The translations under genes and the position numbers were made by a program. The notes under the pieces were generated by a model. That model saw only the letters and a program-made list of their open reading frames with translations. It was not told the DNA's origin and did not search any database. A stretch of 64,000 nt of DNA from Bilabrum cf. latius. Lineage: Eukaryota; Bigyra: Bicosoecida; Bigyra; Bicosoecida. Below, piece after piece: positions 1-10,205 of this stretch; position 1 is the first letter of the stretch, and the number at the start of each line of letters is the position of its first letter. The stretch covers positions 1,302,001-1,366,000 of the forward strand of contig OZ237741.1 in the NCBI GenBank assembly GCA_965178125.1. The letters are read 5' to 3'.

Positions 1-2091
1 GGAAATGGCGCCGAACACGCCGTCAGTAGCGAGCAGCAGGAACGTGTCCGCGCGAGCGATGTGACGAGTGACGCACTCCGCGTGCGGAACCACCCCCACT
101 AGCTTGCCTTGCCCGAACCCCAGGCCACGGGATAGGGCCAGGCCGGGGCCCAGCTCACCGGGAGCTCCAGAGAACACGCGGGGCACCAGCCCGCGGGTGC
201 CATCGTCGAACCGCATGCACTCCACCCGCCCCCCCGCCGCCACCAGCCGCTTGCGCTCGTCTGGCCTGCCCGGGCGATGGTCCAGCGTCAGCGGGGTTGC
301 CACTACGGAACCTCCCCGGCGCCGCGCAGCCTCCTCCTCGAACCTCCGCGCCCTCTCCAGCGCTGCCTCGAATCGTTGAAGCACAGCCTCCCGGGCGACC
401 GACCTCTGCACGCGCAGCTGGTGCCTCGCGGAGAGGTCTGGTACCAGGGCACCGCTTGTTCCCTGGGCCTCTTCAACCCCACCGGGTGCAGGCGCGGCCC
501 CCGCCGCCCCCCGCAGCATCTGCACCACCTGCTCCACCCCAGCGGCGGTGACCCCACCCTCCCCTCCGCCGACACCCCCCCCCCCATGGCCCGTCCCAGG
601 CCGACTCAGGGGCCTGCCATCCTCGTCGTGGTACCGCAGTGACCGAGCCACGGCAGGCGGCACCGCGGGAAACTCGGGGAAACTCACGCTGCCCTCTGTC
701 CGCCTACCCCACCCATCTGATGCTGCGCCCCCTTGACCGTGCCTGCCACCGCCACCCGTTGACGACGGGCGCGAGCTGATGGCAGCCTCTCCAAGCACGG
801 TCATGGCCGTCTCGCCCAGCAGCTTCTGCGGCTCCACGCCCAGCCCTGTCGATCGACCCACCCCCGACAGGCCGGTGGACCCTCTGGAGCTCCCCGATGG
901 ATCGACGGTACCGCCAGCACCTGCATGCAATGCACCCGCACCCACACCCCGCCCCTGCATCTTCCTCCTCCTCGCAGCGTCCATGCCCCCCTGCATGCGC
1001 CTGAGCAGGCCCGCGGGAAGTGTGGCCGCAAGATCCAGGGGCCTCTGCCCGGCCAGTGCAGCCAGCGTGTCAGCGGTCCGCGCCGCGCTGCGCGCCCTTG
1101 CCACCGATGAGCTGAAGGCAGGCGCGAGGGAGGCATCCCCCCGCGCCCCCGCCACGCACCTGCACGAGCCCACGTGCGCCACCACGACGGTGTGGCCCCT
1201 GACCAGCAGAAGACAGGCCGACGCCCCCGACATGGAGAGAACAGCGGGGCCCAGCTGCTCGAGCAGCTGCTCATCCACGCGCTCGAACGCCCGCCGCATC
1301 GTCTGCCGGCACCGCTCGCTCCACTGGGCCAGGGCTTTGGCTTGTTCCCTGAGGATCCGCTTCTTCTCGGCCGCGCTCGTGTCATGGCTGGCCTGCCGGA
1401 TGCGGGCCGCGCTCGCCTCCTCGGTCCCTACCTAATCTGGGTCTGTGCTGCCTCCAGTGGCAGTGGCAGTGGCAGAGCCGGTGCCGGGCTTGGCCCCCTG
1501 CTGCTGGCCCGCGGGAGCACCTTCCCGCTGGCCGACGGGGCCACCCGGATTCGTCCCCCCGCCGCTGGATCCGCCCCTGGATTTCAAAATGGCCCGCAGC
1601 GCGCCCTCGTTCGCCTGCCTCGAGCCCGGCTTGACGAGCCTCGCGGAGCTGGAGGACGACGTCGCTGGGCGAGAGCTCGCCGCTGAGCCGGAGGCTGCCT
1701 TATTCGGTTTCTTTTTCAGCCGTCGTTTCTTTCGGCGCTTGCATACACGCAGAAGTGGATCTTTTGTCATTATATCTGCCAATGCAGTCGGCAGCAGCTG
1801 GGCTACACGGCCAGCCACGGCACCGCCCTCCGGCCCGTGCCCATCGATCACGGCCGCCAGCAGCTGACCCGCCGCACCAAGAAAATTCTCGATCACAAGC
1901 ACCCTATCGGACGAGGGTTCACCCCCGAGGAAGCTTGGTTCTCGCAGTGCGCCTGGCACCGAGGCGCACGACCAAGGCAGGCGAGGTGCGCGATTCCTCG
2001 TCAGATCCGAGCTGGCGTCAGGCCGGATCTCATCGACCGCTGCAAATACAGATGCCTTGTTTGAAATCGGCCTGGGCGGCCTTCTTGCCAT
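1..2091 (-). CDS. PP2C-type Ser/Thr phosphatase-like protein, 3' end off window
   Basis: Continuous frame on the minus strand from ATG at 2091..2089 to the window edge (at least 697 residues), crossing one TAG read as Gln at 1432..1434. PP2C landmarks appear in order: VIDGHGPEG (about residue 80), SGASACLLLVRG (about 287), AHVGSCRCVAG, LTLDHRPGRPDERKRL (about 604), LALSRGLG and LLLATDGVFGAIS at the left edge. The family dephosphorylates phospho-Ser/Thr using two metal ions held by Asp residues. The first Asp (DGHG) and the late ATDG Asp are present, but the usual VGDSR reads VGSCR, so one conserved Asp is lost. A basic stretch (about residues 115-135) and long Gly-rich linkers enlarge the protein. 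It is divergent from the hydrolase gene at 2209 across only 117 bp. Family call firm; activity uncertain. Confidence 0.82.
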
Positions 2092-2208
2092 TTTGGCTCT
2101 GCGAAGCAGGCTCAAGCGCCTCGAGTTTCCGTTGGGACAGCGAACCTCGAGCGAATCATCATCCCGTCCGACGGGATCTTCTCAGTTGGATTAGAGTAAC
2201 AACACACG
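2092..2208. promoter_or_regulatory. Short bidirectional promoter interval
   Basis: The 117 bp between the start codons of the minus-strand phosphatase and the plus-strand hydrolase must hold both upstream regions. I see no clear TATA box or other named motif. The role is inferred from position only. Confidence 0.35.
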
Positions 2209-3432
2209 ATGAACTATTTAGGTGCCTTGCCTTTGGTTACCATGCTTGTTGGAGCCGCAGCGCGGGACTGGCAAGTCGTTCGGCTAGACAACGCAACTGC
2301 TGCCGCCACCGGGGCCTACTGCCTGGCAGGCCCCGGTTCAAACCCTGCCTACTACATCAGCCCGGGTACTAACAAGACAGCGTTCAAGATTCATTTCCGC
2401 GGTGGCGGCTGGTGCTTTTCAGAGGAGGATTGCCTGAGGAGGAGCACAATGTACCTGGGCGATAGCAGACTCTGGCCAGACATTCCGACTAGCGATGAGG
2501 GAACAGATGGGTTCTGGGGAGATGATCCGGCTGTATCCGGGCAGTTTGCCGAGTGGACTACCATCTGGATGATATACTGCGACGGTACGAGCTGGACCTC
2601 GGACAGAACGGAGCCGCTGCAGGTGGAGAGCGAGACCATCTATTTTAGGGGCCGCAGGATCCTGGACGCGATCCTGGCAGATGCGGAGCAACGGCTTGGG
2701 CTGCTCACCAAATCGGACGCGGTGATCGTGGGAGGCACGTCGGCGGGCGGGCTGGCCACGTACCTGCACGCGTCCTACCTGCGGCAGCGCATCCGACCGG
2801 AGGCCAGCCTCCGGTTCATGCCCGACGCCGGGTTCTTTCTGGACGCGCCCGACACCCAGGGCGAGCACGCGTACCGCGCTAACTTCCAGGGGGCATACGG
2901 TCCCCAGCTGTGGAACGGCACCGGAGGCACGGATCAGGGCTGCATAGCGTCGTACCCATCTCAGGAGGCGTGGCACTGCTTCATGGCGCAGTACGCCTTC
3001 CCCTTCGCCTCCACCACGGGCGGCCCGTTCTACGTCCTGAACTCGATGGCGGACTCGTACCAGCTGGGGAACATCCTCAAGGTGGGCTGCAGCCCTGACG
3101 GGAACGCCCCGGGCAGCTGCAGCGACAAGCAGGTGCAGCAGATTCAGGACTACCGGCTGGAGATGGCGCAGGTGCTCTCGACGGTCGTGGTGGGGGGCGG
3201 TGCGGGCCACTCGGGGCTGTTCGCCACGGCTTGCTACCAGCACGAGGAATCCTGCAGGGACGGTGACTTTGACTCCGTCAGGGTTGGCGGCTCGACGGAC
3301 CGGGACAACTTCGAGGCGTGGTGGGTGCACAGCACGAGCGTGGGGGCGGGGGGCGACTTTGTCCGACTGGACGGGCCGTGGGGAAGCAACCCGACGTGCG
3401 ACTACAACATCACGCACCACGGATCATGCTGA
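2209..3432 (+). CDS. NOTUM/pectin acetylesterase-like secreted hydrolase
   Basis: Single exon, 407 residues, TGA stop, no internal TAG. The N terminus is a likely signal peptide (hydrophobic residues 1-18). The pectinacetylesterase/NOTUM alpha/beta-hydrolase landmarks are present: HFRGGGWC (oxyanion region, residues about 62-69), GGTSAGG with nucleophile Ser178, PDAGFF with catalytic Asp206, and GHSGLF with candidate His334 followed by C...H. Paired cysteines and N-glycosylation sequons fit an extracellular or vacuolar protein. Plant members deacetylate pectin and animal NOTUM removes palmitoleate from Wnt; the substrate here cannot be told from sequence. The C terminus (about residues 390-407) is near the usual family end. 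It converges on the LRR gene ending at 3623. Confidence 0.9.
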   Translation: MNYLGALPLVTMLVGAAARDWQVVRLDNATAAATGAYCLAGPGSNPAYYISPGTNKTAFKIHFRGGGWCFSEEDCLRRSTMYLGDSRLWPDIPTSDEGTDGFWGDDPAVSGQFAEWTTIWMIYCDGTSWTSDRTEPLQVESETIYFRGRRILDAILADAEQRLGLLTKSDAVIVGGTSAGGLATYLHASYLRQRIRPEASLRFMPDAGFFLDAPDTQGEHAYRANFQGAYGPQLWNGTGGTDQGCIASYPSQEAWHCFMAQYAFPFASTTGGPFYVLNSMADSYQLGNILKVGCSPDGNAPGSCSDKQVQQIQDYRLEMAQVLSTVVVGGGAGHSGLFATACYQHEESCRDGDFDSVRVGGSTDRDNFEAWWVHSTSVGAGGDFVRLDGPWGSNPTCDYNITHHGSC

Positions 3433-3622
3433 GGAAGAGGAGGAGGCGCTGCCGACAAAAACGGGAGCAAGCGGATCTGGATTTTGGGTCTTGCACATAG
3501 GATCTCCTAGTCACGTCAAGCCAACTCGGCAGGCACCTTCGGGGCAATCACAACCTAGATCGCGACCTGCCCACGGATCGGGTCCCGATCACACTTTTGC
3601 CGCTTCCTCTAGTCTATAAGCT

Positions 3623-5759
3623 TCACCCCACCAGCACCGTCACCCCCGTGACCGGCGACCGCAGCACTATCTCCTCCGCAGCCCAGTCCACCACCATCGC
3701 CCGCTCCGCCTTCACCGCGGGAGGGTCGTCCCTGGCCTATGGGGGAACACCGAAGGAGGCGGCGGCGGGGGCAGTGCCGGGGCCTGCACCGGACTCGCTG
3801 GCAGGAACCGATGCAGGTGCTGCTGCTGCTGCTGCTGCTGCCATCATACCGGCTGGGTCTGGGTTGCTTGATCCCGCTCCGGAAGCAGGCCCGGAAGCAC
3901 TTGCATCCTGTTCTTCCTTGCCCTCTTCATCCTCGCCCCCCAGCTCCGGCCCTTGTTCCCTGAGCACCCCCGCGGCCCGCAGCCTCTCCCTCCTCTTCGT
4001 CTCCCGCTCCCGCTCGGCCTCCTCCTCCTCGTCAGAGTCGGTGTCGCTCCAGTTCTGCTGCGCGCGGGACCGGGACCCGGAGGAGCCCTTGTTGTTCCCC
4101 AGGAGCGGGTTGCCCCGGCTCAGTTTCACCACGCGGTGCTTCCGCGGGACTGCAACTTCGTGCGATGCACCCATCGAGGGCTCCGTAGCCGAGCCTGCAG
4201 CGGTGGCGGCGGCGCCCTTCCCCCCGTCAGTGCCGGGGCCTTTGACTTCGCCTGTGCCTGCGTCATTGCCTCCTGCGTCTGCGGCCGCAGGTGTGCGCGA
4301 GGGTCGCCGCACGGGACGGGCGTCCTCCTCGTCCTCCTCGCTGCTGTCGCTGCCGGCCTCGTCCCCCCGCGCAGGTACCGCCACTTGCCCTGCTGCTGCT
4401 GCTGGCGCCCCGCTAGGAGTGGAACCTGCCTCGTCCTAACCCCCGTCTAGGTGGTAGCCCTGTACCTTGGCCACGGCTGCCTTCTCCTCCACTGCCGCCC
4501 GCAGCAGCGCCCCCCTCACCTGCTGGGACAGCGGGACACACGCCGCCGCCAGCCGCACCCTCCCGTGATACGCCACCGCGTTGCCCCTCAGGTCCAGCCA
4601 CGACAGGGCACACACCGAGTCCGGGGCAGACATGGCGTCTGCCATGGCCACGGCACCGTCGGTCAACGCCTGGTTCTCCCGCATGCACAGCGCCACCAGC
4701 GTGTTGTTGCCCCGCAGCGCGCCGGCCAGCTGCTCAGTCTCTGCGGGCCCGATGCCGTTGTCGTCCAGCCGCAGTGACGTCAGGCTCGTGTTAGTGCGGA
4801 GGGCAGTGGCCAGCGCGGCCGTGGCGGTGGCGCCTAGCCTGTTCCGGCTCAGATCCAGGTGCCTCAGCGTGGGGTGGGACTGCAGCGCGCCGGCGAGGGC
4901 CATGGCTCCCCGGGGCGCCGCGTGAAAGTTGCTCATGTTGTTCTCCGAGAGATTGAGCGAGAACAGGGGCACTCCCTTCCTCCGGACGTCCTCGTTCTCC
5001 GCCTCCTGCCACTCCTCCGCGTCGATGGCCTCCGCCACGGCCGCGGCGCCCTCGCTCCGGAGCCGGTTGCAGGAGAGGTCCAGGTGCCGCAGGAGAGGGA
5101 GCTCGGCCACGAGGGCGGCCACGCTGCTGCCGGCTGCGAGAGGGGAGCACGGGCGGGCGTTCAGAAAAATGGGGATACCAGCGGCAGCGGAAATTTCTAG
5201 TGAATGCGGGCGCAGTTGCAAGTCGGGCTCTTGGTGCTCACCCGTCCGCGTCATCATGTTACCGCGCAGATCCAGGTGCGTGATGCTCGTGTGTCCCTGC
5301 AGAGCGTGGCAAAACTCGCGCACCGGATCCATGGACGAGCCAAAGTCTGACAGGTTTGCATTGTTGCACCGCAAGGCAGCGAACGACCTGGATGCGCGCG
5401 AGCGCAAGATCGGGGCCAGAACCTTCACGCCCGCTTTCCCCAGCTCAATGTGGGCCAAGTCTAGCACTTGACTTGAGTCAGCTGCCTTGAGGGATTCGAT
5501 GAATCCATTCGGTGCTGCGTGATGAGGCGGGACCGGTTCACGGTTCAGTCGCAATCCAAGACCTATAGAGAAGCGCTGCGGGAAGTATTGGACCACACAA
5601 CTTACGATCGCTCATCTTCGCGCTTGCATCTCCAGCTGATGCGCCCGGAGAAGCCTTTCCGGTCCCTACACCGAACGTATTAGACAGTGCGGTTCGAATC
5701 AGACCTTCATCAAGCTTAGATATTGCATCAGAGAGTTCTTCAGCGCCTGCTTTTGACAT
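3623..5759 (-). CDS. Leucine-rich-repeat protein with acidic low-complexity tail
   Basis: Model: complement(join(3623..5133, 5242..5562, 5606..5759)), 661 residues, TGA stop, TAG codons read as Gln at 4436..4438 and 3737..3739. Introns are 43 bp (donor GTAAGT, acceptor TATAG) and 108 bp (donor GTGAGC, acceptor CGCAG); both join in phase 1. At least six ribonuclease-inhibitor-type LRRs can be read (LDLRGN, LDLSCNRL, LNLSENNM, LDLSRNRL, LRLDDNGI, LDLRGNAV). The C-terminal 250 residues are Ser/Glu/Ala-rich with a basic KHRVVKLSRGNPLL island and an ERERETKRRERLR helix. Such LRRs bind proteins; no catalytic domain is visible. Function unknown. Confidence 0.8.
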
Positions 5760-5789
5760 GGTTCGATTGATTGAAGTCGTACTGATTAT

Positions 5790-6532
5790 CTACTTGGTCG
5801 TTCGATTCCTAGAATCGAGTTAGTGCAGGACTTGAGGGCGGTATTCGAATGGCCCGGAGCTGATTCGAGAATTGACGAGACATTCCGGCTCATTCACGAG
5901 CAAGTATGTCGTACAGCGCATAGGATTTTGAGTGGATCTTATCGTTTGATGAATCGGTGACGGGCCCTGCTTCCGGGGCTGGCTAGGGGCCTGAGCTGCC
6001 CGGCACCAAGCGGGAGAGACCCATCGATGATCGACCAGACCCGCAGATTGAGTCTTGGATGCTGGGTTAGATTGCAAAATCAGCAAACAACATAAAGAAA
6101 CAGCAGTCTGAGCTGGACTTTGTCCTCCGATCTGCTGCAGCAGTGGCCCAGTCGCTGCATAGTTCTGAGATTGAAGCAGCCGGTGCAGGTGCTCGCGGGA
6201 GCGCGGGAGCTGGCCAAGTTGAGATGCAGTCTGCAGACAAGCTCATGGAAGACGTTACGTAGTATTGGTCGCATCTAGCGGCCACAAGTGCAGTACCCAA
6301 GCCATCCACGAGCTCAACGCAACGGGCAGGGGAGGACCGCCTGCCACTGCCAGTGTCGTTGAGCGCCGGGGAAGCCGCGCCTACGGAGCTTGGACTTGCG
6401 CAATCAATTACACTGCGCTGCGCCGAGCTTCTTGAGGCGAGTTGCATCGAAGAGGAGGCAGCAGGTGGCGACGATCACGATGGAGCTGATGCAGCGGCCA
6501 GGAAAGCAGCCCCTGCCAGTGGCCCGTCGTGA
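5790..6532 (+). CDS. Partial two-exon gene, coiled-coil-like, 5' end unresolved
   Basis: Two coding exons are visible. The upstream one ends at 5903 (CAA|GTATGT) and reads LVQDLRAVFEWPGADSRIDE and on to HEQ. The second runs 6071..6532, opens after acceptor GGGTTAG, reads IAKSANNIKKQQSELDFVLR, crosses one TAG (6260..6262) and stops at TGA. Phase 0 is kept across the 167-bp intron. The start is not found: an in-frame TGA lies just before 5775, so a further 5' exon is needed, perhaps antisense to the first exon of the LRR gene. Helix-rich charged composition suggests a coiled-coil subunit of some complex. I do not recognise the family. Start coordinate is approximate. Confidence 0.45.
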
Positions 6533-6757
6533 GCGTGCTAGAGTGAGCGGCCCGGGGGCGCATCATTCATAGAAGCGCGGTCGGCAGATTTGCAGACTCG
6601 CGAAATGGGCATGATGGCGCGGCATATGACACAACACGGGAATTGAAGAGGCACCTGGCTCAGTCTCAAGGCATCGATCGATGGATCGATGGATGGATGG
6701 AACTATCCAATCCGGGATGGCATCAATCAACAATCAACGATCTACAACCATGAACCA
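6533..6757. other. Convergent intergenic spacer with ATCG/GATG microsatellite
   Basis: Non-coding spacer between two convergent genes. It carries a short simple repeat of GATC and ATGG steps around 6671..6703. Nothing else is recognised. Confidence 0.5.
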
Positions 6758-9700
6758 TCAGATCAGGTTGGTGTCCCACTTGCCGTTACCCCCCAGGACC
6801 ACCCATTGCGTGGAAGCCCCTGGGTAGGACCCCAGCTTGATCCACTGCCCCGCGAACGCAGAGGCAGTGGGACTCACCTGGTAGTTGGGAGCCAGTGCGC
6901 CGAATGTGGCCACGTAGAGGGTCTCCAAGGTGGGGGCGTTCGCGTCCCCCGGGCCCCCATGGTCCAGGAAGTGGCCGTACAGGACCGTGGGAGTGCCAGA
7001 GTTGCCGAGGCTCTGCCGGATGCCGATGTCGCAGGCCGGAGGCAGGCACCCCGTCCCCTGCAGCACGATGGTGACTTCGCACCCGTGCTTGCTCGTGCCT
7101 GCGGTCACCTCGGGCAGCCGCACCACAGACTGCGCCGTGGCGAATCCAGCGGTGGACCCGCTGTTCCCCAGCGACACGGTGCTCCCGCACTCGTCGTGCG
7201 ACAGGTCCACGATGGTCCCGTCGTTGTCGCTCGCGGCGTCTCGATGCGCCAGGCGGCCCCTCAGCGCCCCAACGTAGGCAGACACAGGGTCGCCGTCGTC
7301 GCCCACCTGCCCGTCCAAGTAGGTCCCTGCGGGGAGAATGAGCTCGCCCGTCACCGTGGTGGCTCCGGAGCCCGCCACGCTGAGTCTCTCCGTGTAGGTG
7401 CCTCCGCCCCCCGTGTCTTTGGCCTGCACCGAGAGCAGCGTGTAGTCAGAGGTGGTGTCGGACTCGCCCCGGACACGCACAACGCCCTCCCCCGTGCCCT
7501 GCCCCGTGGAGGTGTGACGAACATCCAGGGCCAGCGTGGCATCGGCAGACGCGAGTGACACGAGCCCGCCGTCCTGGATGGTGGCTCCACCCGCCACCAC
7601 CGTGAGCCCCCCCGCAGTTGCCTGCAGCCCGCCGGTGGCTGCCACCACGGTGCTGCCCTCGATGGTGCTCGTGCTGGCCGTGATGTCACCAGCCAGCACA
7701 TCGATGCCGTCTGCGTCCACCTGCAGCCCACCCTGCCGCAGCCGCAGGTGCCCGTCTCCAAACCAGTCGCCCAGCGCCACCCCGGCGCTGTCGCGCACCC
7801 GCAGGAAGGAGAATCCCTGGCTTGCGGCAGTGTCGGTCCGCAGGTCCAGCACCGCGTCGTCGAAGGCCGTGGAGGTCGCGCGCAGGGTGGCCAAAGGGGC
7901 GCCCGTGTCGTCAGACACCACGCTCAGCATGTCATCGGTCACGTGCAGCCCGCCCGAAGACACGGTGGCGCCTCCGTCAGAGACCACGAGCCCACCGTCC
8001 GAGATAGTGAGCCCCCCCCCGCTGATCTCCTGCCCCCCGGCCTGCACCTCAAGGGGCCCGCGGTTCACGTTCAGCTGGCCCGTGCCCATCAGCTCGAGGA
8101 CTGTTCGCTTGCCCTCCCCGTCGTTGTCAAAGTCGGTGAACGCTTCCAGGAGCTTGAAGGTGCCGGCGCCGTCCAGGTCTGCTTGCAGTGTCAGCAGTGT
8201 CTGGGAGAATGCCTCCGAGGCCGCGTGCAGGGTGGCCACGCCACTCGAGGGAACGCTGTTTGCAACGCTCAGGGCCCCATTGCCAACCACTAGGTCTCCA
8301 GTATCTACCTCCAGCCCCCCAGCGGTCACCTGCAGCCCCCCCGACATGATGGTCTGGCCCCCGCCCATGACGCTGAGCCCCCCGGAGTTGATCGTGATGC
8401 CCAGCTCTGCCCGCATCCGGCTGGACTGTAGGAGGCCGTCCCCCGTCAGCTTGAAGACCGTGATGCCGCTCTATATGGCCCGCATGAAGTTGAACTGGGA
8501 CGAGCCGGGGAAGGTGGACTGCAGCCGCACCACGTCAGAGACGAAGCCAGGCTCCATCACCCCGAACACGGTCTGGGGCGAGTTGACGGCGGTCGTGCCT
8601 GACTGGGAGCTGCCCACGGTCATGTGGCAGGCCACTCCCTCCGACCCTGGCAGGCAGAAGCACAGGCCAGTGGTCACGTCGCACGTGCCGATGCCCCCGC
8701 ACATGTCGAACTCCCTGTATCCCGGCCGGGTGACCTCCCCGTCGGTGGCGATGAGCCAGGACGCGCCCAGGGTGTGATGAGTGACCGAAGTGAAGGAGAT
8801 CTCGGCGCTTCCTGCGCTGATCATCGTGGCTGTGTTCCCCGAGGAGGTTGCGACCATGTCGAGTGGCCCGTATGACACCCCGTTGATGATGTAGCTGAAC
8901 TGGTTGGGGCTGCTCGAGGCGTCCGTCACCTGGATCTTGATGGCAGCCGCCGAGTACCCGTTGGCCGTGTAGCTGATGCTCTGCACGTCGATGTCCGTCC
9001 ACCCGCAGTCCACTGCGGTGTCCGCAACCATGCTCATGTCGCAGCTGAACAGGGTAATGGGGAGGTCCCCAGTAGGCCGGAAGAGGTTGTTCTCAACGCT
9101 GCGGGCGGACTCGAGGGTCAGCTTGATGTCAAAAGTGTTGGTGCCAGCCCCTCCCGCCAGCACGGGGGTGCATTCGACCGCTGACACGAGACTGGAGGCC
9201 TCGATGGCGGCCTTGCAGGCAGAGGCGGTGAGGGCTGTGCCTGCGTGCAATGCACCCACGTCGATGGGGTTGGCGGTGTGGCCCGCGATGCGGAATTGGG
9301 CGAGTTGCGTGCCGTCCGCGGGCACCGAGGTGGCACCCGTGGTGTCTATGGTCAGCCGGACGGCCCGCTGCTGCTGCTCCGTGGTCAGTGGGTTGTCGCC
9401 CCTTGGGCACACCGCGATGGAGCATCCCGGCCCCGTGCGGCCCCAGTTGCACACGCAGGCGTGGGAGACGTACTCGTCCCACACTCTGGCGCTGGAGACC
9501 GTGCCTCCGTACTTGGGGCCGATTCCGTCGCCTCGCACGCCCGGGTCACCATCGGCGCCGTACGCCTCGCCAAGGGAGCGGATGGAGGTGCACGAGCCGT
9601 GCAGCCCGCACTCGTTCGGGCATTCGATGCGGCCGCATCCGGCCCCCGCATGGCCGTCAAAGCACTCGCACTGACCTGTTTTACGATTGCAAATGCCTGC

Positions 9701-9949
9701 TCTGCCGCACTCGGCGTGTCTGTGCGCGTCAATTCCGAAGTATGCTGTCGAATCGAGTTTGCCAACGAACGCGGTCGCTTTGTCGCACGTTCGCATGGAA
9801 CAATCCGGTCCGGTGTATCCGTCGAAGCAAGTGCAGAGATCTTGTAGGTCACATGTACCATGCCCGCTGCAGTGGCGCGGGCACGAGCCTCTGGACTGCA
9901 GGGAGAGGGCCGCAATGGTTGCAAGCAGCTGCAAGATGAAGTGGCTCAT
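6758..9949 (-). CDS. Secreted EGF/tenascin-like protein with GGL-repeat tail
   Basis: Single exon, 1,063 residues, TGA stop, one TAG read as Gln at 8471..8473 that joins two otherwise separate frames. The N terminus is a signal peptide (MSHFILQLLATIAALSLQSRG). Residues about 23-180 hold cysteine-rich EGF-like modules (CPRHCSGHGTC, CTCFDGYTGPDC, CECFDGHAGAGC, CPNECGLHGSC). A further CGGIGTCDVTTGLCFC module sits near residue 425. After about residue 510 comes an array of short GG-punctuated units such as GGLQVTAGGLEV and GGLTISDGGLVVSDGG, expected to fold as repeated beta structure. A cysteine-containing C-terminal module follows. There is no evident transmembrane segment, so I infer a cell-surface or matrix adhesion protein. 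Diverges from the CBP3 gene. Confidence 0.8.
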
Positions 9950-10205
9950 GACTCGCCTGCCACGATTCTTTCGTTGCTTCGTATTGTAGCGGTTTTAAAT
10001 CAGCCAAGCTTCATTTGCATCGTGGTATTTGCTGATCGAAACGACTGTTGGACCTGCGGTGCGCTTGCTTTTGCGAGCTGAGCGTTCGGCCAGTCTGAGT
10101 GGTTCCGCCAATGGCAGTGTATTGCGCGGCGCCGCCTCACCGACGTGGACGAGTTGCTGTTTCGCAATAGCCAACGATCTCATCCATTGCTTGTCCTGGA
10201 TAGCA
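9950..10205. promoter_or_regulatory. Divergent intergenic region between EGF-like gene and CBP3 gene
   Basis: The 256 bp between opposed start codons should contain both promoters. It is more AT-rich than the flanking coding sequence. No specific motif recognised. Confidence 0.35.

Noticed and set aside
6671-6703. ATCG/GATG simple repeat as a mobile element end
   Set aside because: It is a plain microsatellite without flanking duplication or inverted repeats.
10029-10205. Extended N terminus of the CBP3 gene upstream of 10206
   Set aside because: The frame is open, but the first ATG at 10206 already begins a good mitochondrial presequence and the upstream part lies in the divergent promoter.
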